A DNA stretch of 64,000 nucleotides from NCEH01 sp002257205 (lineage in GTDB: Bacteria > Pseudomonadota > Alphaproteobacteria > Rhizobiales > Xanthobacteraceae). Below the pieces are notes generated by a model. The model searched no databases and was not told the DNA's origin. It saw only the letters and a list, made by a program, of their open reading frames with translations. This document shows positions 50,001 through 59,200 of this stretch, piece after piece. The position numbers and the translations under genes were made by a program. The stretch lies in assembly GCF_043195105.1 (NCBI RefSeq), contig NZ_JBAFWO010000002.1, one strand, 5' to 3'. Positions within the stretch are counted from its first letter, which is position 1. The number at the start of each line of letters is the position of its first letter.

Positions 50001-53000
50001 CCGGCGTGGACCTGACCCTGGAAGGCGTCTCCATCGCCCCGTTCGGCGATCGCAATGCCTGGAATTTCTCGCGCTACGACATGGTCTTCCACTTCCAGGA
50101 GGAAGACGGCGCGCTGATCCTCGACCTCAATTACAACAGCGACCTGTTCGACGCCGACCGGATCGAACGGGCCGGCGCCCAGTTTGCGCATCTGGCCGAA
50201 GCGGCGCTTGAAGATACCAGCGTGCCGGTGGCGCGCCTGCCGCTGGTGCCGCCGCAGGAAGCCGCGCGGATCGCCGAATTCGTGCAGGGTCCCCGCGCGG
50301 ATCGCGCCCCCGCCACCCTGGTCGGCGCCTTCCGCGCCATGGCGGCGGCCCATGACGATCGCCCCGCGGTGGAGGACGAAGACGGGCGCGTGCTGACCTA
50401 TGCCGCGCTCGATGCCGCGAGCGATCGTCTCGCCCGGTTGCTGGTGGCGGATCATGCCATCGCGGCGGGCGACCGGGTGGCGGTGCGCGCTCATCGCTCC
50501 ATCGAATCCCTGGTGGCGCTGCTCGCCATCCTGAAGGCCGGCGCGGTCTATGTGCCGGTGGACGGGGAATTGCCCCGCGCCCGCATCGATTTCATGCTGG
50601 CGCGCGCCGAATGCCGGCTGATCCTTGCCGATACCGATGCCGATCGCATCGCCGATACCGTGCTGCCGCAGGTCTGCGTGGCGCCGGCCCTTGCGGCGCA
50701 AGACGTCGCATCCCCGCTCGACCGCAGCGCGCCGGGGGAGGTTGCTTATGTGATCTTCACCTCCGGCTCCACGGGCGAGCCCAAGGCGGTGATGGTGGAG
50801 CATGCCGGCTTCGTGAACATGTCGTTGGCGCAGGTGGCAGCGTTCGAGATCGCACCCAACGACAAGGTGATGCAGTTCGCCTCGCCCTCGTTCGATGCCT
50901 CGCTGGCCAATCTGTTCATGGCGCTGTTCGCCGGCGCGTGCGTGGTGCTGCCGTCGCGCGCCACGCTGGAGAACACCGGCCTGTTCCTGGATGCGATCGC
51001 CCGCACCGGCACCAGCGTCGTCACCTTGCCGCCCACCTATCTGCGCGCGCTCGACGGGGCTCAGCTGGCCGGCCTGAAAGTGCTGATCACCGCCGGCGAG
51101 GCTGCGCCGGTGGAGGAACTCTGCGCCTATGTCGGCCAGCTGCGCGCCTATAACGCCTATGGCCCGACCGAATTCTCGGTTTGTGCCACGGTGCACCGGG
51201 TGCGGGCGGAAGACGCGCAGGGCGCGCGCCTGCCCATCGGCCGGCCGCTGCCCAACACCAGCCTGCACATTCTCGATGAAAACCTGGAGCCCGCGCCCAT
51301 CGGCGTGCCCGGCGAGATCTATCTCGGCGGGCTCGGGCTCGCGCGCGGCTATCAGGGCGACGAGGGGCGCACGGCGCGCGCCTTCATCACCCATCCGCAC
51401 ACCGGCGCGCGGCTCTATCGCACCGGCGATTTCGGCGCCTGGCGCGCGGACGGTTCGGTGGATTGTCTCGGCCGCCTGGACGACCAGGTGAAGGTCGCCG
51501 GTCAACGCGTGGAATTGGGCGAGGTGGAAGCCGCTTTGCGCCAGGTGGAGGGCCTGCGCGACGTGCATGTGGCAAGCCTGGAACGCGACGATGGCTCGGT
51601 TGCGCTCGCGGCCTATTATTGCGCCGAGGAGAAGGTGGAGCTGTGGCCCTCGGTGGCCGAATTCTTCGTCTATGACGATGTCGCCTATGGCGCCATGGCC
51701 GCCGACGAGGGCCGCAACGCGCGCTATCGCGATGCCTTCGCCCGCCATCTGCCGGGCAAGAGCGTGGTGGACATCGGCACCGGCCCGCTCGCCATCCTCG
51801 CCCGCCTCGCGGTGGAAGCCGGCGCGCGCAAAGTCTATGCGGTGGACCGGCTGGAAGCCACCGCCCGCAAGGCCCGCGAGACGGTGGAGAAGCTCGGCCT
51901 TTCCGACCGCATCACCGTGATCCACGGCGATGCCATGACCGTGCACTTGCCGGAGAAGGTGGACGCCTGCATCTCCGAGATCGTCGGCGCCATCGGCGGG
52001 GCGGAAGGCTCGGCCAAGATCATCAACGGCGCGCGCCATCTGCTGGCCGATCCCGCCGCCATGTATCCCATGTTCTCGGACACCCGCATCGCCGCCTTGT
52101 CGCTGCCGGCGGACCAGCTCGCGTCGGGCTTTTCCGACATTGCCGGCCATTATGTGGAGAAGATCTTCGCCGAGGTCGGCCATCCCTTCGACTTGCGGCT
52201 GTGCCTGAAGAATTGCCCGCGCGAGGCCATCGTCTCCGACGACGCGCCGTTCGAATATCTCGACTATACCAGCGATGCCCCGCTCGAGGCGGACGAGGAC
52301 GTGGCGCTGACCATCGCGCGTGATTGCGAGGTGACCGGCTTCCTGGTGTGGCTGCGCCTCGGCGTGGACGAGCGCTCGGTGGTGGACATCCTGGACAATC
52401 CCGGTTCCTGGCTGCCGGTCTATCTGCCGGTGTTCGACCAGCCGGTGGCGGTGAAGGCCGGCGACGTGATCGCCCTGCATATTTCCCGCCGCCTGTGCGC
52501 CAACGGGCTCAATCCCGATTTCATCCTCGACGGCGCCGTGCGCCGGACCTTGGGCGAAGAGGTGCCCTTCTCCTATTTCAGCGCCCATTTCGGCGACGGC
52601 TTCCGCCGCACCCCGTTCTACGGCCGCCTGTTCGCTGACGGGCAGGTGCCGCGCCAGGAGGTGCCGACGCCCGCCGTGCTGCGCCAGCATCTGCTGAAAA
52701 GCGTGCCGGCCTATGCGGTGCCGGCCTTCTTCGTGAAGCTGGACCAGATGCCGGTGACGCTGAACGGCAAGGTGGACAAAACCGCCCTGCCGCTCCCGGC
52801 GCTGCGCGCGCCGGCCGCGCAGGCGAGCGCGCCGGCAACTCCGCTGGAGGCCGACATCCTGGCCATCTGGCAGGCGGTGATGGGGCGCGAGGCGATCGGC
52901 ACGGGCGACGATTTCTTCTCGCTGGGCGGGGATTCCATCCGCGCCATCCAGATCGTCTCGCGGCTGCGCCAGGCGGGCTGGAAGGCGGAAATCCGCGACG

Positions 53001-54454
53001 TGTTCCAGAACCCCACGGTGAAGGATCTGGCGCGGGTGGTGAAGCCGCTGCGCGTGGCGGCGGACCAGGGCCCGGTCACCGGCGCCGTGCCGCTGACGCC
53101 GATCCAGCATTGGTTCCTGGAAACCGCCGAGGCGCCGCATCATTTCAACCAAAGCGTGCTGCTGCGCGCGCCGCGCATTCATGGCGACGCGGCGCGGGCG
53201 GCGCTCTCTGCCTTGTGGACGCAGCACGACGCGCTGCGCGCCGCCTTCGGCGGGGCGGAGGGTCGGGCGCAGGTGTTCAACGCCCCCGAGCGCCCGCCCA
53301 CCCTCGCGGAGATCGACCTTCCGGCCGAAGCCGAGGCGGACGCCCACGCTTTCGAGGTGGCCGCCGACGCGCTTCAGGCCGGCTTCGCCCTCGACGAGAC
53401 CCCCTTGCTGGCGGCCCTGCTGGCCCATGGGGCCGATGGCGACCGGCTGCTGCTGGTGGCGCACCATCTGGTGGTTGATGCGGTCTCCTGGTCGATCCTG
53501 CTGGAGGATTTCGAGACCGCGTACCAGGCCGCGCGCGCCGGGGCGCACCCGCGCCTGCCGCAGAAGACCGCCTCCTATCGCGACCATGCGCTGGCGCTGG
53601 AGAAAATCCGCGCCAAGGTGGATTGGGCGCACCGCCTGAATTTCTGGCGGGCGCTGGAGGAAGAACCGGCGCTCCTGCCCGAATGGAGCGGCCCCGCGCG
53701 CCTCTGCGACATGGTCCGCGCAGAAGGGCATCTCGACGCGGAAGAGACTACGCGCCTGCTGGAGGGCGCGAACGGCGCCTATACCACCAATGTGCAGGAC
53801 CTGCTGCTCGCGGCCCTGGCCCTGGCGCTGGAGCAGCAATTCGGCCGGCGCAGCGCGCTGGTGAGCGTGGAAGGCCACGGCCGCGACTATCCCTTCGCCG
53901 ATTTGTTCGGCGAGGACCTGCCGGATGTGAGCCGCACGGTCGGCTGGTTCACGGTGTTCCATCCCTTGAAAGTGCATGTGGGCGGCGATCTCGCGTCCAC
54001 CATCCGGGGGGTGAAGGAAAGCGCCCGCCGCACCCCGGACCAGGGCTGGAGCTATCCCCTGCTGCGCCAGTTCGCCGGGGACGTCGGCCTTGCGATCCTG
54101 AAGCCGCAGGTGGGCTTCAATTATCTCGGCGTGCTGTCCGGCGGCGGCGGGGCGGGGGTGTTCACCATCGATTGGAACACGCCCGGCCAGGCGCTGGCAC
54201 CGCAGACCCTGCGGCCCCATGCGATCGAAATCCTCACCGCGGTGGAGGACGGGAAACTCAGCGTGAACATGGAGATGGACGGCGGTGCTTTCTCGGCCGC
54301 CGACGCGCAGGCGCTGTCCGCGCGCTTCCTGGCGCAGGTGCGCGCCGTGCTCGCCCATTGCCTCGGTCGCGGCGGTTCGGAGGCAACTCCGTCCGACTTC
54401 ACCTATGGCGACCTCAGCCTGGACGATCTCGACCGCCTGCTGCTGGCGCAATGA
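47066..54454 (+). CDS. NRPS A-T-C-A[MT]-T-E
   Basis: 2462 residues from ATG 47066, 13 bp past asnB; an earlier in-frame start at 47030 would overlap asnB. Domains (approximate residues): A 8-515 (pocket read as DVRHLALLAK, no clear match); T Ser563; C with HHIVADV at 755-761; A from 1075 with pocket DAATIAAVCK, close to PheA with Trp239 changed to Ala, so aromatic. This second A is interrupted after motif A8 by a methyltransferase (about 1515-1870, VVDIGTGPLAI at 1567) and resumes at A9/A10 (LNGKVDK). Then T with GGDSI (Ser1957) and a C-terminal epimerase (TPIQHWFLE, HHLVVDAVSW, FNYLG). It begins with A, so C4 of the giant synthase serves it; there is no TE. Confidence 0.94.
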   Translation: MQRASYVDQFELQAAARPDAVAVLRRDGPVTYAALDARANAIAARLAQAGVARNAIVGLFLPAGSDYVAALLATGKAGGAFLPLPPDLPEQRLRAYLNKARSRVILTHAALADDLRARLAATQAQAEGPVDIIALEECADAVAAAPERRIGPTDAAYVMFTSGSTGAPKAILGPHRSLSHFLRWEIGEFALTEETRGSWLAPVTFDVSLRDMLVPLMVGGTLCTVDEDTRLSPRHLVEALKAAGVTLVHCVPTVLRLLTRELERRGEADPLPALKHLLVAGEPLLGADVAAWRAAAGEGAQVANLYGPSETTLAKVFHRVGDLPADLRRVLPIGRPLPDTRVLVLTNGRACAVNQIGEIHIETAYPSLGYLNDPELTAAAFIANPLEAEGAPRLYKTGDLGRLLPDGTVECLGRQDNQVKINGVRIELGEIEAALRAVPGIAAAAAALQEGEGQMPVLVGYYVRADGETAPLSVDLLKGALGKSLPPAMQPRVFLPLEALPTTISGKLNRKALPRPEELFYAQHGFVPAQSATEAALAEIWAELFGLGKVSVETRFHDFGGDSLKAIRAVQKIYQALAVEVSLKDFFAAPHIRALAALVDAARPQAAPQVSIPRAAPAEFYPANPAQNRLWRLDRLGVAPTAYNLFETYELHGALDEEALERAFALLIARHDTLRTTFREGPDGAGAQVVHAELPWHLEQVDLRRHADPTGEAARLAAANGAHRFDLVAGPLMRVVLVRLPDEGGVAAHLLLFNIHHIVADVWSLSVLVRELAECYAALRQHRQPVLPALDVQMRDVAVWQAERAESGALTADRAFWLDQFATPVPPLDLPRDRARPPVQTLTGRTARFDLGATAMGAVEALAQRTGTTLFVVLTALTKAFLHRYSGQTELVLGCPVAGRADAALEHQIGYYVNTLALRDALADGESFAAFLARVGATTNAALAHQDYPFDTLVNELQIERDMSRSPLFDAMIVLQNFAGVDLTLEGVSIAPFGDRNAWNFSRYDMVFHFQEEDGALILDLNYNSDLFDADRIERAGAQFAHLAEAALEDTSVPVARLPLVPPQEAARIAEFVQGPRADRAPATLVGAFRAMAAAHDDRPAVEDEDGRVLTYAALDAASDRLARLLVADHAIAAGDRVAVRAHRSIESLVALLAILKAGAVYVPVDGELPRARIDFMLARAECRLILADTDADRIADTVLPQVCVAPALAAQDVASPLDRSAPGEVAYVIFTSGSTGEPKAVMVEHAGFVNMSLAQVAAFEIAPNDKVMQFASPSFDASLANLFMALFAGACVVLPSRATLENTGLFLDAIARTGTSVVTLPPTYLRALDGAQLAGLKVLITAGEAAPVEELCAYVGQLRAYNAYGPTEFSVCATVHRVRAEDAQGARLPIGRPLPNTSLHILDENLEPAPIGVPGEIYLGGLGLARGYQGDEGRTARAFITHPHTGARLYRTGDFGAWRADGSVDCLGRLDDQVKVAGQRVELGEVEAALRQVEGLRDVHVASLERDDGSVALAAYYCAEEKVELWPSVAEFFVYDDVAYGAMAADEGRNARYRDAFARHLPGKSVVDIGTGPLAILARLAVEAGARKVYAVDRLEATARKARETVEKLGLSDRITVIHGDAMTVHLPEKVDACISEIVGAIGGAEGSAKIINGARHLLADPAAMYPMFSDTRIAALSLPADQLASGFSDIAGHYVEKIFAEVGHPFDLRLCLKNCPREAIVSDDAPFEYLDYTSDAPLEADEDVALTIARDCEVTGFLVWLRLGVDERSVVDILDNPGSWLPVYLPVFDQPVAVKAGDVIALHISRRLCANGLNPDFILDGAVRRTLGEEVPFSYFSAHFGDGFRRTPFYGRLFADGQVPRQEVPTPAVLRQHLLKSVPAYAVPAFFVKLDQMPVTLNGKVDKTALPLPALRAPAAQASAPATPLEADILAIWQAVMGREAIGTGDDFFSLGGDSIRAIQIVSRLRQAGWKAEIRDVFQNPTVKDLARVVKPLRVAADQGPVTGAVPLTPIQHWFLETAEAPHHFNQSVLLRAPRIHGDAARAALSALWTQHDALRAAFGGAEGRAQVFNAPERPPTLAEIDLPAEAEADAHAFEVAADALQAGFALDETPLLAALLAHGADGDRLLLVAHHLVVDAVSWSILLEDFETAYQAARAGAHPRLPQKTASYRDHALALEKIRAKVDWAHRLNFWRALEEEPALLPEWSGPARLCDMVRAEGHLDAEETTRLLEGANGAYTTNVQDLLLAALALALEQQFGRRSALVSVEGHGRDYPFADLFGEDLPDVSRTVGWFTVFHPLKVHVGGDLASTIRGVKESARRTPDQGWSYPLLRQFAGDVGLAILKPQVGFNYLGVLSGGGGAGVFTIDWNTPGQALAPQTLRPHAIEILTAVEDGKLSVNMEMDGGAFSAADAQALSARFLAQVRAVLAHCLGRGGSEATPSDFTYGDLSLDDLDRLLLAQ

Positions 54455-54516
54455 AGGGAGTGCGCCGGCGGTGAGCACCGCCGGAGCAGACAAACGCGGG
54501 TGCGGGAAGGCGGGTC

Positions 54517-56163
54517 ATGAAGGTTCTGCGGCTGTTCCAGAAGGAGGCGGGGGTGGGGAGCGCGCGCTTCCTGATCCTCGCGGCCCTATCCGGCCTGTCC
54601 AATGCCGGCATCCTCGCCATCATCAACCTTGCCGCCAGCCATGTGCAGGACAAGGAAGGCAATCTCGTCAATCTGCTGCTGTTCGGCATCACCATCCTGG
54701 TGTTCGTCTACACCCAGCGCAGCCTGATGGTGGAGGTGTGCCACCGGGTGGAGCAATTGGTGGACCGCATGCGCGTGCGCCTGATCGCCCGCGCGCGCCG
54801 CGCCGAATTCCTCGAACTGGAGGATGTGGGCCGGGCGGAAATCTATTCCTGCCTCACGCGCGAAACCCTGATTCTCTCGCAGGCCGCGCCCAATCTGGTG
54901 ATCGGCATCCAGAGCGCGATCCTGGTGATTTTCACCATGATCTACATGGCATTCCTGTCGTGGACCGCGTTCATCCTCTCGGCCGCCTGCACCATCATCG
55001 GGGCGCTGGTACACATCTCGCGCAACACCCAGGTGAAGGCGGAGCTGCGCGAATCCTTCGAACAGGAAAACCTCCTGATCGAAAGCATGAGCGACATGCT
55101 GGAGGGCTTCAAGGAAGTGAAGATGAGCGATGCGCGGGCCCATGCCATCGCCCAGCGCATCGAGGCGATCTCGCACCGGGTGACGCGCCTGCGCATCCGC
55201 ACGCAGACCACCTATGCCACCGACTTCGTGTTCTCGCAGGTCACCTTCTTCCTCCTGACCGGCGTGATGGTGTTCGTGGTGCCGGCGGTGAGCGAGGCCT
55301 ATACACAGGTGGTGGTGATGACCACCACGGCCAGCCTGTTCATGATCGGCCCGGTGTCTAACGTGGTGGGCTCCATTCCCATCTTCACCAATGCCAATTC
55401 CGCCGCCGAAAATATCATGCGGCTTCAGGAGCGGCTCGGGCGCATCAACGGGCACAAGAACGGCGGGGCCACCAGCCTGGTGGATTTCAAGACCATCGTG
55501 CTCGACGGGGCGAGCTTCGCCCATGCTCCGGCGGGCGGCGACCGGCCGTTCACGGTGGGTCCGATCGACCTGACCATCCGGCGCGGGCAGACCATTTTCA
55601 TCACCGGCGGCAACGGCTCTGGAAAGACCACCTTCGTGCGCATGCTGATCGGGCTCTATCCCAACCAGGGCGGGACGATCCGGGTGGACCGCGCGACCAT
55701 CGGCCCGTTTAACATCCAGGATTATCGCAACCTGTTCTCGGTGATCTTTTCCGACAATCACCTGTTCGCCGAACTCTACGGGCAGCCCGCGCCGGACCCG
55801 GTGCTGGTGTCGGACCTGTTTGAACTGCTGGAGATGCAGCACAAGTCGCGGCTGGAGAACAACCGCTTCAGCACCACCAAGCTCTCCGGCGGGCAACGCA
55901 AGCGCCTTGCGATGATCGCCGCCATTCTCGAAGCGCGGCCCATATGCATCTTCGATGAATGGGCAGCCGACCAAGATCCCTATTTTCGCGAGAAGTTTTA
56001 TCGCGTCATCCTCCCTTTGCTGAAGGAAAAGGGCGTCACCGTCATCGCCATTACGCATGACGATGCTTATTTCGACGTGGCCGATCTACATGTGCATATG
56101 GATACGGGCCGGCTAAAGATTGTCCGAGGCGAAGAAAAAGCGTTGGAAATGGCGCCCGAATGA
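54517..56163 (+). CDS. cyclic-peptide export ABC transporter (SyrD/PvdE type)
   Basis: 548 residues, a half transporter with an N-terminal six-helix membrane domain and a C-terminal ATPase. Walker A is GGNGSGKTT, the signature is LSGGQRKRL, and Walker B with the family-typical continuation is ICIFDEWAADQDP. The EAGVG-type start and LEGFKEVKMSDARA loop are characteristic of SyrD/PvdE exporters, which move lipopeptides or siderophore precursors across the inner membrane. It sits 62 bp after the NRPS, so it is the obvious exporter of the product. Confidence 0.94.
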   Translation: MKVLRLFQKEAGVGSARFLILAALSGLSNAGILAIINLAASHVQDKEGNLVNLLLFGITILVFVYTQRSLMVEVCHRVEQLVDRMRVRLIARARRAEFLELEDVGRAEIYSCLTRETLILSQAAPNLVIGIQSAILVIFTMIYMAFLSWTAFILSAACTIIGALVHISRNTQVKAELRESFEQENLLIESMSDMLEGFKEVKMSDARAHAIAQRIEAISHRVTRLRIRTQTTYATDFVFSQVTFFLLTGVMVFVVPAVSEAYTQVVVMTTTASLFMIGPVSNVVGSIPIFTNANSAAENIMRLQERLGRINGHKNGGATSLVDFKTIVLDGASFAHAPAGGDRPFTVGPIDLTIRRGQTIFITGGNGSGKTTFVRMLIGLYPNQGGTIRVDRATIGPFNIQDYRNLFSVIFSDNHLFAELYGQPAPDPVLVSDLFELLEMQHKSRLENNRFSTTKLSGGQRKRLAMIAAILEARPICIFDEWAADQDPYFREKFYRVILPLLKEKGVTVIAITHDDAYFDVADLHVHMDTGRLKIVRGEEKALEMAPE

Positions 56164-56260
56164 CGCGCCCTTTCAGATTCTTGTCATGTCAATGTCGCGA
56201 TACAACCTGTAATTGCTGACTGAGAAATTTCTATCCATTGTTCACCATGGAGGCGGGGCC

Positions 56261-59200
56261 ATGAGGATTCAGTGCGCGGGAACTGGGTATGTGTCGCGGC
56301 AATTGCGCCGCCTGGCGGCGGGTGTCGCGTGCGGAGCGCTGGTCGTCTCGCCGGCCTTCGCGGGGCAGACCGACCTTCAGTCGGCGCAGCTCGCGCCGGT
56401 GCTCCAGGGCTTTCTTGATTCGGTTTATTCTCAGAACAATATCGAGGGCATCTCGATCGCGGTGAGCTGGAACGGCGGCAGCAAGTCCTGGGTCGGCACC
56501 GCCGGCTATGCCGACGTGCAGCACACGCGGCCGATCACCGCCGATACCCAGTTCCGCATCGGCAGCGCCTCCAAGACCATCACCGGCACCGTGGTGATGC
56601 GCCTTGCCGACCAGGGGTTGATCAACCTCGATGCGCCGATCAATACTTATGTTGCTGGCCTGAATATTCCCAACGGCAACGTCATCACCGTGCGCAATGT
56701 GATGAGCATGACCAGCGGCCTGCCGGAATATCTGATCTCGCCCTCGCTGCATGTTCCGGGGCAGACGATCCTTCAGGAATGGGCCAATTTCAACAGCCCG
56801 AACGGCCCCTATGGCAGCGCCAATTATACCCCCGAACAGCTGATCCAGGCGGTCGTGCAGAGCATCAACGCCGGCACCCAAACCCCCGGCGCGGTCGGCC
56901 AGATGGCCTATGCGAACACCAATTTCGTCCTGCTCGGCATCATCGCCCAGAGCGTGACCGGCACCGCGATGGAGAAGCTGGCGCAGGATCTGGTCTTCAC
57001 CCCCATGGGGATGAAGGATTCCGCCTTCCCCTATACCGACCAGTTCACCACCGCCAATTACGCCGGCTCGAACCAATATCTGGTGACCCAGGCGCCTTAT
57101 ACGGTGCCGGCCGGCAGCGTCTACAACATGAGCTTCGTCGATCCGCAGGTTCCCTGGGCCGCGGGGGCGATGCTCTCCACGCCCTCGGACGAGCTGAAAT
57201 GGGTGCGCGAGATCGCCACCAACGACAATGGCCTGCTGAGCGCCAGCATGCAGGAACAGCGCACCGATTTCATCTATCCCGGCTCGGTGGGCTCGATCCC
57301 GTCTTATTACGGCCTCGCCCTCTACCAGATGCCGAGCTTCGGCACCGGCGGCGAATTGATTGGCCATAGCGGCCTGATCGCGGGCTATACGTCATCGCTG
57401 TTCTACAATACGGCGACCGACTTCGCTTATGCCATCAACTTCCTCGGCTATCAGTCGAACGCCGCCTATTGGTTCCCCTTCTTCGGCGCGCAGGACTGGT
57501 TCGCGCCCTATGGCTACCAGATCGGCGACTATACCTCGGTGCCGCTGGTGTGGGCGCTGGATCGCAATGTGGTGCTCGCCACCACCACGCAAGGCAGCTG
57601 CAGCTTCGGCGCCAGCCCGACCAAGGTCTCCGCCACCAGCACGGTGTGTACCGGCGACAATGTGCGCACCTCCTCGCTCGACGTGAAGGGCCAGACGCTC
57701 ACCCTCGGCCCGTCCGGCAGCACGATCGGGTCCTGGTACGTCGATCCGACGATCTATTATCAGAACCAGGCCAATCCCACCGGCTCCGTCAGCGCGATCA
57801 CGGTGCCGCGCCCGAGCCTTGCGGTGTTCGGCAGCAATATTTCCGGTGTCGCGCTCCAGGGCGATGCGACGCTGAACCTGACCTCCGGCGCCATCCTGGA
57901 ATTGTGGGGCGATAATTCCGCCGCCATCTCCATGGCCGGCTCGAACAATAAGGCCAACATCGGCGGCACCATCAACACCTATGGCGGCGATTCCTACGCG
58001 GTGCTGGTGAACGGCACGCAGAACGCCACCCATGTTCAATCCACCGGCGCGGTGCTCGGCACCATTGCCCTCAACGGATCGAGCAACACGCTGACCCTCG
58101 ACGGCGGCGTCACCGGCCTTGTGTCCCTGGCCGGCCAGGGCAACCGGGCCTCCATCGCCGGGACCATCACCTCGCCCGCGGTCTCGATGGTGCCGTCCGC
58201 GGCGTTCGGCTACCAGAACGGCGTCGCGCCCTTCATCGCCAATACGGCGAGCGATCAGGCGCTGGCCCTGAGCGGAACCGGCGGCATGGCGCAGATCGGC
58301 GCCACCGGCGAGGTCGACGGCCGCATCTCGGTCTCCGGCTCCGGCAACGGCCTCGTCATCTCCGGCACGGTCACGTCCGCGAACGCCTATCTCCAGAATT
58401 ATATCGCCCAGCAGAATGCCGCCGGCACCAAGACGCCCACCTTCACCATTCCCCAGGCCACCAATGTGGCGCTCGAAATGGCCGGCACGCAGAACCAGGC
58501 GCAGGTGAATTCCGGCGGCACGGTCTCCGGCCAGGTGCAGATTTCCGGCGCCTCCAACAGCTTCGCGATGAACGGTGGCATGGCCGGGCAGATCAGCCTT
58601 GCCGGTTCCGGCAACAGCGCCACCGTGGGCGGCAGCCTTGCAGCGGACACCAGCGTCTCGCTCTTCGCCTTGCTCGCCTCGGGCTATGGCAACAGCTTCA
58701 CCCTGCAATCCTCGGGGCAGATGCTGGGCAACGTTTCCGTGACCGGCTTCAACACGGTGCGCGTGAACGGAACCCTGGTCGGTGCGGTCAGCCTCGGCGG
58801 CGGGTCGGTGCTCCAGGGCACCGGCTTCGTCAACGGCACGGTTGGCGGCGCGGGCGGCGTGATCGCGCCGGGCAACAGCGTCGGCACCTTGATGGTCGGC
58901 AATTATGTCGCCAATGGCGGCGTGCTCCAGATCGAGACCAACGGAGCCGGGCTGAGCGATCAGCTGATCGTGACCAATATCGCCAATATCACAGGCGGCA
59001 GCGTCACCATCCAGCCCTCCACCGGCGGCGCGAACGGCATCTACAACATCCTCGCCGCCTCCACCGTGCAGGGCACGTTCGGGTCCATCAGCGCCGGCGA
59101 CACCCGCATGGGCGTCGGCGCGCAATATTCGGCCAGTGGGGTGAATGTCGCCACCATCAGCCCGTTCCAGGTGGATGCCACCACCCGCCTTGCCGCCGCC

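Noticed and set aside
47003..54493. Minus-strand open frame of about 2500 codons opposite the second NRPS
   Set aside because: It covers several well-formed NRPS domains on the plus strand, and its composition (Arg/His/Gln-rich) is typical of antisense frames in high-GC DNA.
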